A program made the position numbers and the translations under genes. From Balaenoptera acutorostrata (lineage: Eukaryota > Chordata > Mammalia > Artiodactyla > Balaenopteridae): a stretch of 64,000 bases of DNA. The stretch is taken from assembly GCF_949987535.1 (NCBI RefSeq), contig NC_080075.1, positions 58,687,636-58,751,635 of the forward strand. The letters are read 5' to 3'. Each line of letters begins with the position of its first letter. The stretch's first letter is position 1. Below the pieces are notes generated by a model. That model was given only the letters and a program-made list of their open reading frames with translations. It searched no databases and was not told the DNA's origin. This document shows, piece by piece, positions 1-10,690 of this stretch.

Positions 1-313
1 ACATCATTAAAATAAATTGAAGAGGGCTTCCCTGGTGGCCCAGTGGTTGAGAGTCCGCCTGCCAGTGCGGGGGACACGGGTTCGAGCCCTGGTCTGGGAA
101 GATCCCACATGCCGCGGAGCAACTAAACCTGTGTGCCACAACTACTGAGCCTGCGCGTCTGGAGCCTGTGCTCCGCAACAAGAGAGGCCGTGATAGTGAG
201 AGGCCCGCGCACCGTGATGAAGACTGGCCCCCACTCGCCACAACTGGAGAAAGCCCTCTCACAGAAACGAAGACCCAACACAGCCAAAAATAAATAATAA
301 ATAAATAAATTTA

Positions 314-344
<31 letters not shown>

Positions 345-1984
345 TGAAGAGAAACTAAATAAATGGAAAGTCATCCTGTGTCCATGGATTAGAACGCAAT
401 ATTGTTAAGATGGTAATATTCCCCCAAATGACCTACAGACTCAATGAACTCCCTATTAAAATTCCAGCTGCCTTTTTTGCAGAAATTGAAAATGTATCTT
501 AAGATTCATAAAAAATTGCAAGCATTGCATATGCTTGGTCCAGCTTAGCCAAGACAGTCTTGAAAAAGAAGAACAAAGTTGGAAGACTCACACTACCCTA
601 TTTCAAAACTTACTGCAAAACTATATTAATCAACACAGCGTGGTACTGGCATAAGAATAGACACATAAGTCGATGGAACAGAATTGAGACTCTGGACATG
701 GAGACTGACACATGGTGAAAAAATAGTCTTTTTCAACAAATGGTCCTGGGACAACTAGATCTCCCTATTCAAAAGAATGTAATCAGATCCCTACTTCACA
801 CCACATATAAAAATTAACTCAAAGTTGATTATAGACCTAAATGTAAGAAAGAAAACTATAAAACTGCATGATCTTGGATTAAACATTGGCTTTTTAATGT
901 ATGACACCCAAAGCACAAGAGAAAAGGGAAAAAATAGATACATCAGATTTCATCTAAATTAAAATCCCTTGTGCTTCCAAAAACACCATCAAGAAACTTA
1001 AAAGACAACCCACAAAATGGAAGAAAATACTGGCAAATTCTATATCTGATAAGGAATTTGAATTCAGAATATATATAGAACTCTTGTAATTCAACAATAA
1101 GGAGACACATAACCTAATTTGAAAAATGGGCACAGAATCTGAATAGACATTTCTTCAAAGAAGATATACAAATGACCAATAAACACATGAAAAGAGCCCA
1201 ACATCATTAGCCGACAAAGAAATTCAAATAAAAGCCACAATGAGATACTGCTCCACAACCACTAGGATGGCTATAAAAAAAAAAAGGCAGATAGTAAGTG
1301 CTGGAGAGAACGTGGAAAAACTGGAACCCTCATATATTACTGGTGGGAATGTAAAATGGTGCAGCCACTTTGGAAAACAGTTTGACATTTCCTGAATAAG
1401 TTAAACACAGGATTACATTATGGCCTAGCAATTCCACTCCTAGGTATATACCCAAGAAAACTGAAAATATACGTTCACATAAAAATGTGTTCATGAACGT
1501 TCATACCGAGATTATTCATAATAATCAAAAGTGTAAAAAAACCAAAAGTCTATTAGTTGATGAATGGATAAACAAAATATGATATATCCATAACAATGGA
1601 ATATTATTCAGCCATAGAAAGGAATGAAATACTGGTGCATGCGACTACATGGATGAATCTTGAAAACATTATATGCCAAGTAAAAGAAGCCAGACACAAA
1701 AGATCATACATTGTATGATTTCCATTTCTATGAAATGTCCAGAATAGGCAAATCTATAGAGACAGAAAGTAGATTAGTGGTTGCCAGGGGCTGGGGGCAC
1801 GGAGGTAGTAATGGGGATTGACTGCTAACGGGTACGGGGTTCTTTGGGAGGCGATGAAAGTGTTCTAGAATGAAGATAATGGTGATAGTTGCACAAGTCT
1901 GTGAATACACTAAAAACCACTGAACTGTGTAATTTAAAGGGTGAACTTTATCATATGTGAACTATATCTCAATAAAACTTTTTT
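1..1984 (+). mobile_element. Old LINE-1 fragment (ORF2 3' part plus 3' UTR)
   Basis: The stretch reads as the degraded C-terminal part of L1 ORF2 followed by an L1 3' UTR. Recognisable pieces are the 'tggtactggcataagaatagacacat' region near 640, the 'tggtgggaatgtaaaatggtgcagcc' region near 1340, and 'acaatggaatattattcagccatagaaaggaatgaaat' near 1590. It ends near 1950-1984 with 'aactatatctcaataaaactttttt'. Many frameshifts and stops are present, so it is dead. It is interrupted at 25-340 by a SINE. The divergence from the intact L1 at 24-29 kb and the 3' UTR type point to an older mammalian L1M subfamily. The left end lies outside the window. Confidence 0.9.
25..340 (+). mobile_element. CHR-type tRNA-derived SINE
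   Basis: Full-length SINE with a tRNA-like head (cagtggttgagagtccgcc, B box gggttcgagccctgg), the 'ccacaactactgagcctgcg' body and an A/T-rich tail. It is inserted in the L1 above. Direct repeats of aaattgaagag at 14-24 and 341-351 are its target site duplication, so the ends are accurate. Such SINEs are mobilised by L1 machinery. Confidence 0.95.
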
Positions 1985-2337
1985 AAAATTTATTTATTTT
2001 ATTTATTTTATTTTTGGCTGTATTGGGTCTTCGTTGCTGCGTGCGGGCTTTCTCTAGTTACTGTGAGCAGGGGCCACTCTTTGTTGCGGTGTGCAGCCTT
2101 CTTATTGCAGTAGCTTCTCTTGTTGCAGAGCATGGGCTCTAGGCACGCGGGCTTCAGTAGTTGCGGCACGCGGGCTCAATAGTTGTGGCTCGCAGGCTCT
2201 AGAGCGCAGGCGCAGTAGTTGAGGCGCACGGGCTTAGTTGCTCCGTGGCATGTGGGATCTTCCCGGACCAGGGCTCGAACCCGTGTCCCCTGCGTTGGCA
2301 GTCGGATTCTTAACCACTGCGCCACCAAGGAAGTCCC
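1985..2337 (-). mobile_element. CHR-type SINE in the poly(A) end of the L1
   Basis: The reverse complement is a full-length CHR SINE: A/T-rich tail at 1985-2012, head ending 'ccaccaaggaagtccc' at 2337. It sits where the L1 above changes into its A-rich tail. The sequence taaaactttttt(aaaa) on the left recurs as taaaactattttttaaaa at 2338-2355, a target duplication with one base of difference. Confidence 0.93.
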
Positions 2338-2355
2338 TAAAACTATTTTTTAAAA

Positions 2356-3450
2356 ATTAGTATGACTACAGTCTATTTGTTTCTAATCTGTTCCATAAGC
2401 AAGTAACCCAGCCAAAAAAGCTGGTGCAGACATAGTTCTTAAACCTGAAGACACACTTATGCATATTTATTTCCCAGCCTCTATACTCTGCCCATCCTAC
2501 CCTCTCTTAACTTTACAATAGTTTATGAGGTTACTTAACCTAGTAGGCCTGGGTGGAAAGGTAACACCCTGAATCTGCTCTGGGCTGTTGAACTAACTCC
2601 CATTGTCTGGCAGGGTGTTCTTTTTTTAAAATTTATTTATTTATTTATTTATTTTTGGCTGTGTTGGGTCTTCATTTCTGTGTGAGGGCTTTCTCTAGTT
2701 GCAGCGAGCGGGGGCCACTCTTCATCGCGGTGCACGGGCCTCTCACTATCGTGGCCTCTCTTGTTGCGGAGCACAGGCTCCAGACGCGCAGGCTCAGTAG
2801 TTGTGGCTCATGGGCCCAGTTGCTCCGTAGCAACTAGGATCTTCCCAGACCAGGGCTCGAACCCGTGTCCCCTGCATCGGCAGGCAGATTCTCAACCACT
2901 GCGCCACCAGGGAAGCCCTGGCAGGGTGTTCTTAACTGGAGCTAACTGGGAAAGGCTTGGGCCACATTCTTGTCTCCTGGGAAAGCTGCCTCTTCAGGGC
3001 TCTTCATGTCACTTCCTCAGTTTGGGGTACAAAAGCAGTTGACTTTCTCAGCACCTTTCCAAACACTGGATTCTTAGTCAACTTACCTTACTGGCCACAG
3101 GCAGGAAGAATCTCCATGAACAGAGCTCTGTTTATTTTCATCTATGCTTGCAAACTGCTGTCTCTCTTCTGAGTTTTTCTCTCTTCCAGGACCTTGCTAA
3201 ATGTGGGGAGAAGACTACCCACCAGCACTTGCACCTTTTCTAACCACTTCCTCTAGAACTAGAGGCTCTGTAGGCATGTGAACTGTCTTCCAAGATATCA
3301 GAGGAGATAGTGTTACCAACTGTTTTGCATAGCATGGGTCACCAGCGTTCCAACCTGACATACCTGCTCACTGTCTGACAATAGCACAACGCCTCATGTT
3401 TAAAATTTTGCCACGTCCAACATTCCACTTCTGGATATCAAATTCTATGT
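2356..3450. repeat. Old interspersed repeat, internal-type segment (copy 1)
   Basis: Apart from the SINE at 2623-2917, this stretch aligns by eye with 18.4-19.1 kb of the same window. Shared blocks in the same order include 'gtaacccagcc', 'tgggtggaaaggtaacaccctga', 'gggctgttgaactaactccca', 'tctggcag', 'ctgggaaaggctt', 'ggggtacaaaagcagttg' and 'tgcttgcaaactg'. This makes it a dispersed repeat, not unique DNA. In both places it is followed by the LTR-like unit described at 3455-3680. I cannot give the family name with certainty. Confidence 0.6.
2623..2917 (-). mobile_element. CHR-type SINE, minus strand
   Basis: Reverse complement of a CHR SINE; the tail is at 2623-2655 and the head ends 'gccaccagggaagccc'. 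The 16-bp direct repeats ctggcagggtgttctt at 2607-2622 and 2918-2933 are a perfect target site duplication. The perfect duplication and the well-kept tail suggest a fairly young insertion. Confidence 0.95.
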
Positions 3451-3454
3451 TAAT

Positions 3455-3680
3455 CAGAATATGGTTTAGACTACTGTAACAAAGGCCTCAAACTACACTG
3501 GCTTACACAAAATAGAAGGGTTTTTTTTTTTGGTTTGTTTTTCTCTCATGTACCTTGATGGTTCAGGGCTGATATGGGGGTTTAGTGGTTTTGGAGGACT
3601 CAGGTTTCTTGTATCTTTTTACTTCACTACTTTCAACATGCTGCTTCCAGCACACAGTCTAAGACAGCTTCTGTCAGAGG
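3455..3680 (-). repeat. LTR-like repeat, family A, fragment
   Basis: On the plus strand it reads 'gactactgtaacaaaggcctcaaactacactggcttac', then a T-run and 'ctcatg'. This matches the copies at 17.06, 19.17, 51.26, 52.76, 55.16 and 62.02 kb. The minus strand of the better copies carries an AATAAA-type signal about 60 bp from the end, as the R-U5 part of an LTR would, so the element probably lies on the minus strand. The family name is uncertain. Confidence 0.5.
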
Positions 3681-4250
3681 TTGGATTACTCAGGAAACAG
3701 ACTCTGAGACAGATTTGCAGCCAGGTGTTCTACTGGGGAGTGAACCCTGATGGCGGGGGGAGTGATGGAGGTAAAACTGGGCAAAGGGCAGAGCTGAGCT
3801 GTGATGCTCAACTCAACAGAGGACTCAGCCAATCCCGGAGGAGCTCTGGAGCTGGGGTGGCCTTCATAGTTGTCTCAGTTAAAGCAAGGAACTAGGCTTG
3901 TTACCCCACAAGTCATTGGATACGGGGCCCCTTTTGATACCCCCAGGGAGGAAGCATAACTTTGGGCAAAGCAGTTTCTGGGGAAAGATTCAGCTGAGCT
4001 GTGAGTGGACAGTGCTCCTGGCAGCTGGGGGAAGGAGGGCCTCGGTTTTAGATGGGGCATCAGGCAGTGTCCACTGGTGTCCAAGGCTACAGAGTCCACG
4101 AGAGCTCCCAAGGTTCTCACCACCAGGTTTGCCCATCCAGTGGGAAATGGAAAAGCCCGCATAGTACTTCCACTCACATCCCTTTAACCAGACTTAGCCA
4201 CATGGTTGCACCTGCCTGGAAGGTAAAAACTCGAGAAAGAAAGCAAAAGT
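3681..4250 (-). repeat. Probable second LTR-like fragment, degraded
   Basis: The plus strand begins 'ggttggattactcaggaaacagactctgagacagatttgcagccaggtgttctactgggga'. On the minus strand this resembles the end of an old mammalian LTR, whose 'ccaataaac...' signal is decayed here to 'cccagtagaac'. The rest has no open frame of note. The assignment is from memory of the general pattern, and the family is not identified. Confidence 0.35.
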
Positions 4251-4429
4251 CAAGTCATTTGGAGTCATTTGGGAGTCTCTGCCACGTGTCCCTTGATTCC
4301 GTGTCCTTCTCTAGCCACTGTCTCATTTGTCTGTCCCTCCTCAGAACCTGGCTTCCTCCATTTCTGCATCTGTCTTTGCTCCAGAAGGCCCACCTGACAT
4401 CTCTTGGATGCTGTGTTAGTCTTATTGGA

Positions 4430-4835
4430 TTGTCTCTTTCAGTCACCTGCAAAAGTATTCAAACAAGCTCCTCGGGGAAAAAAAGATTTTATGAGGTCAT
4501 GTATTGGATCAAAGAGAGGATCTACCTTCAGGCATGGATGGACCCAGAGGTTCCAATGATGCTACCAGAGCTGTCTCTCTCCATTTCCTGATCTGTCTAC
4601 CCTCTGTGTTGGTTTCATTCTCTGGCTGAATGATGCCACTGACAGTGCCAGCCCTACATTTCCTTACAGCTCACAAGCTCAGAGAAGAGTGTAATCCTCT
4701 CTACTTCAGTGTCCCCGACGTGGGCTCACCCAAGGACCAATCTTTGTGTCCAGGGGGGTGAGTGCTCTGATTGGCCAGCCTGAGTCATGCCCTTCGGCGT
4801 GCTTGGGGAAGTGAGGCCGTGTACGTGATAGCCCA
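4430..4835 (-). repeat. LTR-like repeat, family B
   Basis: The text 'caaacaagctcctcgggg ... ctaccttcaggcatggatggacccagaggttccaatgatg ... tctctctccatttcctgatctgtct ... gtgctctgattggccagcctgagtcatgcc' has the same order of blocks as 54.53-55.11 kb. It is an old dispersed repeat related to family A. Element strand is inferred from the position of the AATAAA-like signal in better copies. Confidence 0.5.
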
Positions 4836-4924
4836 ACCAGAAACACTTGCTGGGGCGGGGGGATAGGCAGGGGGCTTCTATTGCTAAAAAGGAGGGAAGG
4901 GACGCTGATGCTGTTATAGCCTGG

Positions 4925-5560
4925 GCATCTCAAACTTAACATGTCTACAGCTGAACTCTTGGTTCCCCTCCCAGCTCCAAATATGTGCTGTCTCCACTCT
5001 TCCCATGTGGTAAACGGCACCTCCATCTACCTAGCTGCTTAGGCAAGATGACTGGAAGCCATCTTTATACCTCCTTCCTTCTTCACCCCACATCCCAACG
5101 TTCACTTACAGATTCTACCACTCAGATGCTCTTCAACCAGTCCCACTGTCCATCTTCTCCATCACCAATATGTTGCACAGCCTCCATCACCTCATCCTGT
5201 GCTATTCTGATGGGTTCCCCTGTCTCTGTGTGCTCACTCTCTCTTGTTGCTGGTTGTTACATGGCAACCAGAGGCATCCTCCTGAAACCTGCACATGAGA
5301 CCGAATATAACATGATGACTAGGGGTGTACCTGGAACAAATGGGCACCAGTGTAAAGTATCCAATTCTTATTTTCCACTGGAGAAGTCCCAGATTAGAAT
5401 TCACTGTCACTCATCACAGCACTTGGCACCTGAAGACTGGTTCAGTACCCATTTCCTCCCCCAGACTGGAAGTTCTGGGAGGGCAGGGTTTTTGCCAATC
5501 CCATAGTCCACCTCATCCCAGGCACTGCTTGGAGCACACAGCCCTGGGGGCTCGGTGAAG
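4925..5560 (+). mobile_element. L2 LINE, 3' part
   Basis: Blocks 'acatgtctacagctgaactcttgg', 'tggtaaacggcacctccatctacctagctgcttaggcaa' and 'gaagccatctttatacctccttccttcttcacc' follow the end of the L2 ORF. 'agactggaagttctgggagggcagggtttttgcc' and 'cccaggcactgcttggagcac' follow its 3' end. It is ancient and non-functional. Confidence 0.75.
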
Positions 5561-5803
5561 CCAGGAAGATGTTCTTGGTACGAGTGGGAGGGGGTCTTGG
5601 AGCCAACTGCTTCCCCCAAGGCACCTTAGATTTTCCGAAGAGGTCAGAGTCCTGGGGTGGGTTGGGGACCGCAGAGCTGCCATCCGAGCTCCCTCTATGG
5701 GAGAAGACCCAGGGAGAAGGAGGAAGATGGGAAGAGAGGCTGGGCCTAAGGAGGAGGAGAGCCTAAGAAAAAAGGCAGGAGAAAGCCAAAGATAAGAAGG
5801 GCA

Positions 5804-6010
5804 CAAAACACTGAGCTGATCTCCCAGTGTTATGCAGCTGCTTCCCACTAGCTATCTATTTTGGGATAGGGAGGGTGGGAGGGAGACACAAGAGGGAGGA
5901 GATATGGGGATATATGTATATGTATAGCTGATTCACTTTGTTATACAGCAGAAACTAACACATCATTGTAAAGCAATTATACTCCAATAAAGATGTTAAA
6001 AAAAAAAAAA
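5804..6010 (+). mobile_element. 5'-truncated LINE-1 3' end, young type
   Basis: Reads 'aaaacactgagctgatctcccagtg ... gctgcttcccactagctatctatttt ... ggatatatgtatatgtatagctgattcactttgttatacagcagaaactaacacatcattgtaaagcaattatactccaataaagatgtt' and then poly(A). This is the terminal 200 bp of a cetartiodactyl L1. The 10-bp repeats aagaagggca at 5794-5803 and 6009-6018 (overlapping the poly(A)) mark a short, heavily truncated insertion. Confidence 0.92.
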
Positions 6011-6820
6011 GAAGGGCAAGCAGAATGAGGGGGGTGGAGGATTCCGGAGAAAGGGGCAGCTAGGATCAGCAGGAGGTAGGCTGGGGGTGGGAGGTTTGCA
6101 GAGGAAAGAGAAACCATTCTTTTTGAATGGGTCAGGGTGTGTGTGGGGGGTCTCCCAACACACTGATTCCAAGGTGTGGGAAGCTGAGATCGCCTGCCTT
6201 GTGCTGTGGTTTTCTCAGTCAGCCCAAGACCCCTGGGAGGAGAGTGGGGGACACCCAGCCAGAGGCTACCCCAATCAGGAGCACCCACGGTCTATGGTGA
6301 CTGTCCCCAGCACCTTAACTCACTGTTGAGCAGTGGCCCAAGCCCAGCAATGCTCTATCGGGACATGCAATTACAGGGGTTGGGTTACAGCTCCAACATT
6401 GGCAAGGGCTCGGTGGCCGGAGATAGGAAGGTGGCACCCGGAAGGGTTGTGTGTGTGCTGAACTGCAGGCTCCCAGCACCACCCCCCAAGGCCGGCTCAC
6501 AAGGCCTCCATTGTTGGGGGCTGGCTCCCAGCCCATCACCGGCCAGATAGGAGCTGCTGTTCTGACAAGGCAACAAAAGCACACCCCAAGTTCATACAGA
6601 TGCCGTTACCCCATCCTTATCAGGCGGAGGGAAGGGAGCTAGCAAAGCTAATGTTGATTCAGAGAGAAAAAGGAAAAAGGCATATTAACAATCATGGCGA
6701 AAGTGAGTTCCGGCAGCAGGGGTGAGGATCATGGGTGCTAGTCTGGGGTTTTTATAACGAGCAGCTGGAGGCAGGGGTGGGACGGTGAGGAGTGTCCAGT
6801 GGGTGGGGGAGGAGCCCCCC
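6011..6820. other. Unique sequence, no feature recognised
   Basis: GC-rich non-repetitive DNA. Open frames on both strands are short, proline-, glycine- and serine-rich and without recognisable motifs, as expected by chance in GC-rich DNA. Confidence 0.5.
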
Positions 6821-6910
6821 CCCAGTGTGCCCGGCCCTGTGCCGGGGACAGAAGCCAAGCAGGTGCATTCTGCTGCTTAGAACTTGAAGTCTAGTTAGGA
6901 AAACAGGGCT
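6820..6910 (-). mobile_element. L2 LINE fragment, minus strand
   Basis: 'tgtgcccggccctgtgccggggacagaagcc ... gaacttgaagtctagttagg' resembles the reverse complement of an L2 3' end (tgtgccaggcactgtgc ... gcttacagtctagtgggg). Short and diverged. Confidence 0.45.
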
Positions 6911-7129
6911 CTTTTCTTCACCCAATATAATCAAGGGTCCACCGCTTGCAGGCTCTGTTTATAAATGCTGGGGGTTCCCAGGGCTGGCATTCTAGTGGAT
7001 TGTACCGGAAAATAAAGAGTCCTGAAGACTAGCACCTAGGGGCTCAGACAGAGAGAAGGGGTCTCTGAGATGGCAGGTCAGGAAAGGCACTGAGGGCTGG
7101 CCCTGGGCTGGGGGATGAGGGAGCGGAGC

Positions 7130-7275
7130 TCCTACTCCTGCTGCCTGCTTCTAGGCAAGGAACCTTGTCTCAATGAGCCAGTTTCTTCTTCTGTAAAATG
7201 GGGACAAGAGAAGCTACCCAAGGGGATTAACATTGAGAATGGAAAGAGAACCCAGGTAAGCACGGAGCATGGTGG
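7130..7275 (+). mobile_element. MIR SINE fragment
   Basis: 'tctaggcaaggaaccttgtctcaatgagccagtttcttcttctgtaaaatggggacaagagaagc' matches the MIR core (cctcagtttcctcatctgtaaaatgggg). Old pan-mammalian SINE. Confidence 0.65.
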
Positions 7276-7721
7276 TAAATCACGATGAGCACTTGGTCAG
7301 TCAGATTCACAAAGGTGAGAGAGACGCAGTCACCACGTGCAGGGGGCCGACAGTCAAAAAAGGGAGGTAAGACATGGGAAAGGTGGGGTGGACCCGATTC
7401 AGGGTGGTGGGCTAGGATTGGGTTAGCTGGTGAGGAGTGGGGAAGGCAGCTCTGAGGACAGGAAGAGCAGCAGCAAAGGAATGGCAGCCCAAAGGAGCCC
7501 AGCCCATTCGGGGGTGGAGGTGGTAAGGGTGGGACCATTCACATACCATTGTCCCCTCCCCCATCCCATCCCCAGAGACCCCAGAGTCAGCACACCAAAG
7601 ACGGTCACTCGTTGGGATCACCATTTAAAAATTCTGCTGTGCCCTTTGGGTATGCTTTAAAATATAGATTTGGGAAAAAAGCACTTTAAAGATGAAAAGT
7701 CCCTAGAAAATATCAGTCTGT
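7276..7721. other. Unique sequence, no feature recognised
   Basis: Purine-rich and GC-rich single-copy DNA; only short shadow frames were seen. Ends at the target duplication of the next L1. Confidence 0.4.
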
Positions 7722-7731
7722 AGAATCTGCT

Positions 7732-7940
7732 GCACTCGAAATAGAGACACAGATGTAGAGGACAAACGTATGGACACCAAGGGGGGGAAAGTGGCCGGGG
7801 GATGGGGTGGGTGGTGGTGGGATGAATTGAGAGATTGGGATTGACATATACACACTAATAAGTATAAAATAGATAACTAATAAGAACCTGCTGTATAAAA
7901 AAATAAATAAAATTAAATTAAAAAAAATAAAAAACAAAAA
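7732..7940 (+). mobile_element. 5'-truncated LINE-1 3' end
   Basis: The text 'actcgaaatagagacacagatgtagaggacaaacgtatggacaccaagggggg ... gggattgacatatacacactaataagtataaaatagataactaataagaacctgctgtataaaaa' is the same 3' UTR type as the intact L1 at 24 kb, read on the plus strand. Target duplications agaatctgct lie at 7722-7731 and 7941-7950. Confidence 0.93.
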
Positions 7941-8187
7941 AGAATCTGCTTCCCTGAAGGCAGTGAGCAAAGAAGCCCATTCAATGGAGAATGGACTTGA
8001 TTAAGAGGAAAGGGAATGGACTGCCTGGAAAGTTGGTTGCTGGGGAAACCTGCTATTAGAAAGGAGCCAGGGTTGTGGGGGGTGGGGGGGGAAGGCATGT
8101 CCTGTGCATGTGTGTCATACACTAGCAGGAGTCTGAGACCAGGCTGCCATGGGCAGACGCGGCATGGGAGGAACAGAGAGGCTTATT

Positions 8188-8579
8188 TGTCCACTCGGGC
8201 TGCCATAACAAAGTACTGCAGACTGGGTGTCTTCAACAACAGACACTTATTTCTCACAGTTCTGGAGGCTGGAAGTTCAAGGTTAAGGTGCCAGCTGATT
8301 TGCTTCCTGGTGAGGACTCTCATGGCTTATAGATGGCTGCCTTCTCTCTGTGTCTTCACATGGCTTTTCCTCTGTGCAGGTGCAGAGCGAGAGAAATCTC
8401 TTGTGTCTCTTCCTCTTCTTATAAGGACATCAGTCCTATTGGATTCGGGCACCACCCTCATGACCTCGTTTAACCCTAATTACTTCCTTAGGGGCCCCAT
8501 TTACAAATAAGTCACACTGGGTGGTGAGGGCTTCAGTATATGAATTTGCAGGGGGGTCACAAACATTTAATCCATAACA
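8188..8579 (-). mobile_element. MaLR-type LTR (MLT1/MST group), solo
   Basis: Reverse complement of a mammalian MaLR LTR. The minus strand starts tgttatggattaaatgttt and ends gcccgagtggaca, i.e. TG...CA termini. Internal landmarks on the plus strand are 'cttatttctcacagttctggaggctgg', 'ttataaggacatcagtcc' and 'accaccctcatgacctcg'. No internal region is attached, so it is a solo LTR. It is a non-autonomous ancient element with no coding capacity. Confidence 0.88.
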
Positions 8580-8589
8580 GAGATCTCCT

Positions 8590-9000
8590 TTAGTCTGCAA
8601 GAGGCAAGAGAAAGTAGTGTGCTAGAAAATAAAGTTTTCCCTGGGATTAGCAGAACAGATCACAGATTTAGTCCTCCTCTTGGGGCAATTAATGCTGACA
8701 GCACAGGAAGAGCTACAGATGGCCCATTACTCCCTGGGAGTACCGAGAACACTTTCCAGAGAAATTCTTAAATTGGAATCAGGAAAACAGTTTTTGCATT
8801 CATTTGCGAACAGTAGAAACTTAATGATGGAAATACCTGACTGTACCCAGATATTAGTTTTTCTTTAGATCTTAACCATCGGTGAGTAACAAGTCTTTAT
8901 GATTCTTAGTTTAAGAAAGGTTGTAAATACAGGAAATCTCACTGGGTTATTAAAAGAGTACGATGTTCCATCTCTTAATTATGAATACCTTAGAAAATCT
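8590..9000. other. Unique AT-richer sequence, no feature recognised
   Basis: Non-repetitive by eye, with no motif or convincing frame. Confidence 0.4.
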
Positions 9001-9001
9001 T

Positions 9002-9126
9002 GGGACTTCCCTGGCGGTCCAGTGGTTAAGATTCCGCCTTTCCACTGCAGGGGGCAATGGGTTCAATCCCTGGTCAGGGAACTAAGATCCGGCATGCCAC
9101 GCTGCATGGCCAAAAAAAAAAAAAAA
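9002..9126 (+). mobile_element. Short CHR-type SINE (head plus poly(A))
   Basis: Begins gggacttccctggcggtcc with B box gggttcaatccctgg, ends 'aagatccggcatgccacgctgcatggcc' and then a run of A. It lacks the long 'ccacaactactgagcc' body of the long form, so it belongs to the short subfamily. No clean target duplication was seen. Confidence 0.9.
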
Positions 9127-9254
9127 GACTTAACTGGTTGGTTCACATTATATAAATGTTGCTGCTCTTATTATTCATGTGATGACTGCTGTGTGAATAG
9201 CAGGTGTGGTGCTTGCAGGGAAAGAAAAATAAACCTTTACACAGCCAATTATGT

Positions 9255-9512
9255 GTCTGTTATTTTATTTACATCATCTCATTTAATCCTCCCAACAATC
9301 CTGCAAAATTAGCATTAGTTCCACTAATTTGTTGGTTTGGTTGTTTTAAGGTAAGGCTAGGTGGAATTTTCCCCATTTGGCAAAGAGGGAAATTTAGGCT
9401 CAGAGAGGTTACGTTAACTCAGTGGAGATTAACCAGCTAGTAAGTGATAGAGTCAGGATTCGAACTCAGGTGTTTCTAAAGCTGATGCTCATGCCCTTTA
9501 CATCCTTTGCTG
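9255..9512 (-). mobile_element. MIR SINE, near full length
   Basis: 'catctcatttaatcctcccaacaatcc ... ggctcagagaggttacgttaactca ... cagctagtaagtgatagagtcaggattcgaactcaggtgtttctaaagctgatgctc' is the reverse complement of MIR, including the tRNA-like B box region. Confidence 0.88.
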
Positions 9513-10061
9513 CCCTAGTCGTGCAAACCCAAACCAATGAGACAATAAGAGATGTCACGCACTCAGGCACCCGGCCACTTCACCCAGCCGTACATGCTCA
9601 CATGCATGTACATTCAGGTCTGTGTCTAGCCATAGTCCCCTCCCTCACATCCAGCCATGGGTTGGCTACCTAAGTCCCAGCTGGGGAGTCATACAGTGGA
9701 AGGGAGGATAGCACGGTGGTTCCTGACACAAGGTCAAGGTGACACCTGCCATTTCCCCTTCTGAATGCCAAGCATTCAATCTGTAATTGATTCTGGGTCC
9801 TTCTTTGCCTCAGCCTTTTATAGAAAGCATAGGCTACCCATACAGTTGGAGTTTCCTATGTCTCTATCTGCCCTGTCTTGCATGCTAGCCTTGACTGTGG
9901 CCCCTCCAAATGCCTTCAGTCCTGTCCCAGTTGACCAACCCCCCCGGAAGAGAGCCATTTAAATGTGGGACTCCCTGTGCCAATGCACAGAATTGCAGCC
10001 CGTCTCTCCGGTCCCAGTGCTCACTGTGGCTCTCCACCCCCGCTGAGTTTTTAAGACTCAT
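9513..10061. other. Unique sequence, no feature recognised
   Basis: Mixed composition, no repeat or coding signal recognised by eye. Confidence 0.4.
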
Positions 10062-10422
10062 TGTGGACTGAATTTTTGTGTGCCCCCAAAGTTCACATGT
10101 CAAAATCCTAACCCTGACAGGATATTATTAGGAGGTGGGGACTTTGGAGGTGATTAAGTCATAAGGGTGGAACGCGCATGAATGGGATTAATGCCCTTAT
10201 AAAAGAGACCCCAGAGGGCTCCCTCACCCTTCCCACCATGTGAAGACACAGCAAAAAGATGGTCATCTGTGAACTAGGAAGCAGGCTCTCACCAGACACT
10301 GAATCTGATGGTGCATTGACCTTGGACTTCCCACCTCCAAAACTGTGAGAAATAAATTTCTGTTGTTTATAAGTCACCCAGTCTATGGTATTCTGTTACA
10401 GCAGCCTGAATGGACTAAGACA
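10062..10422 (+). mobile_element. MaLR-type LTR (MLT1/MST group), solo
   Basis: Starts tgtggactgaatttttgtg and ends tgaatggactaagaca. Landmarks include 'ggaggtggggactttggaggtgattaagtcataagggtggaacg', 'cccttataaaagagacccca' (TATA-like), 'ccatgtgaagacacagcaaaaag' and 'gagaaataaatttctgttgtttataagtcacccagtctatgg' (AATAAA polyadenylation signal). Ancient solo LTR, opposite in orientation to the related LTR at 8188-8579. Confidence 0.9.
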
Positions 10423-10423
10423 A

Positions 10424-10690
10424 GTCTTAACTCAAGTACCCTTCCTCCCGGAAGCCTTCTCTGACCTCCCAAGACCAGGGTGGCTTTCCCTTCCCTGGGC
10501 ACCCATGGCACCCTGAAATTCCCCTATAAGAGCCCCAGCCCTCCTTGTGGTAGGGCTGGATTTACTTGTCAGTCTCGCCCACTACACTGGAAGCTTCCTG
10601 AGGGCAGACACTGGCTCTGTCGTCACTGTATCTCCCAAGCACAGCTCACAGTAGGTGCTCAGTTAGGTCCCCACATTTAGCAAATAAAAA
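10424..10690 (+). mobile_element. L2 LINE 3' fragment
   Basis: 'cttcctcccggaagccttctctgacctcccaaga' and 'cactggaagcttcctgagggcagacactggctctgtcgtcactgtatctcccaagcacagctcacagtaggtgctcag' follow the L2 3' end order. Confidence 0.7.

Noticed and set aside
25..100. tRNA-like heads with A and B boxes, here and in other SINEs
   Set aside because: They are the promoter-bearing heads of tRNA-derived SINEs, followed by SINE bodies; the cloverleaf is degenerate, so these are not tRNA genes.
5804..6010. Possible independent gene end with AATAAA
   Set aside because: The polyadenylation signal belongs to an L1 3' end flanked by a target duplication.
10050..10435. 8-bp inverted repeats (ttaagact / agtcttaa) around the plus-strand MaLR LTR
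   Set aside because: LTR insertions leave direct, not inverted, duplications; most likely chance.
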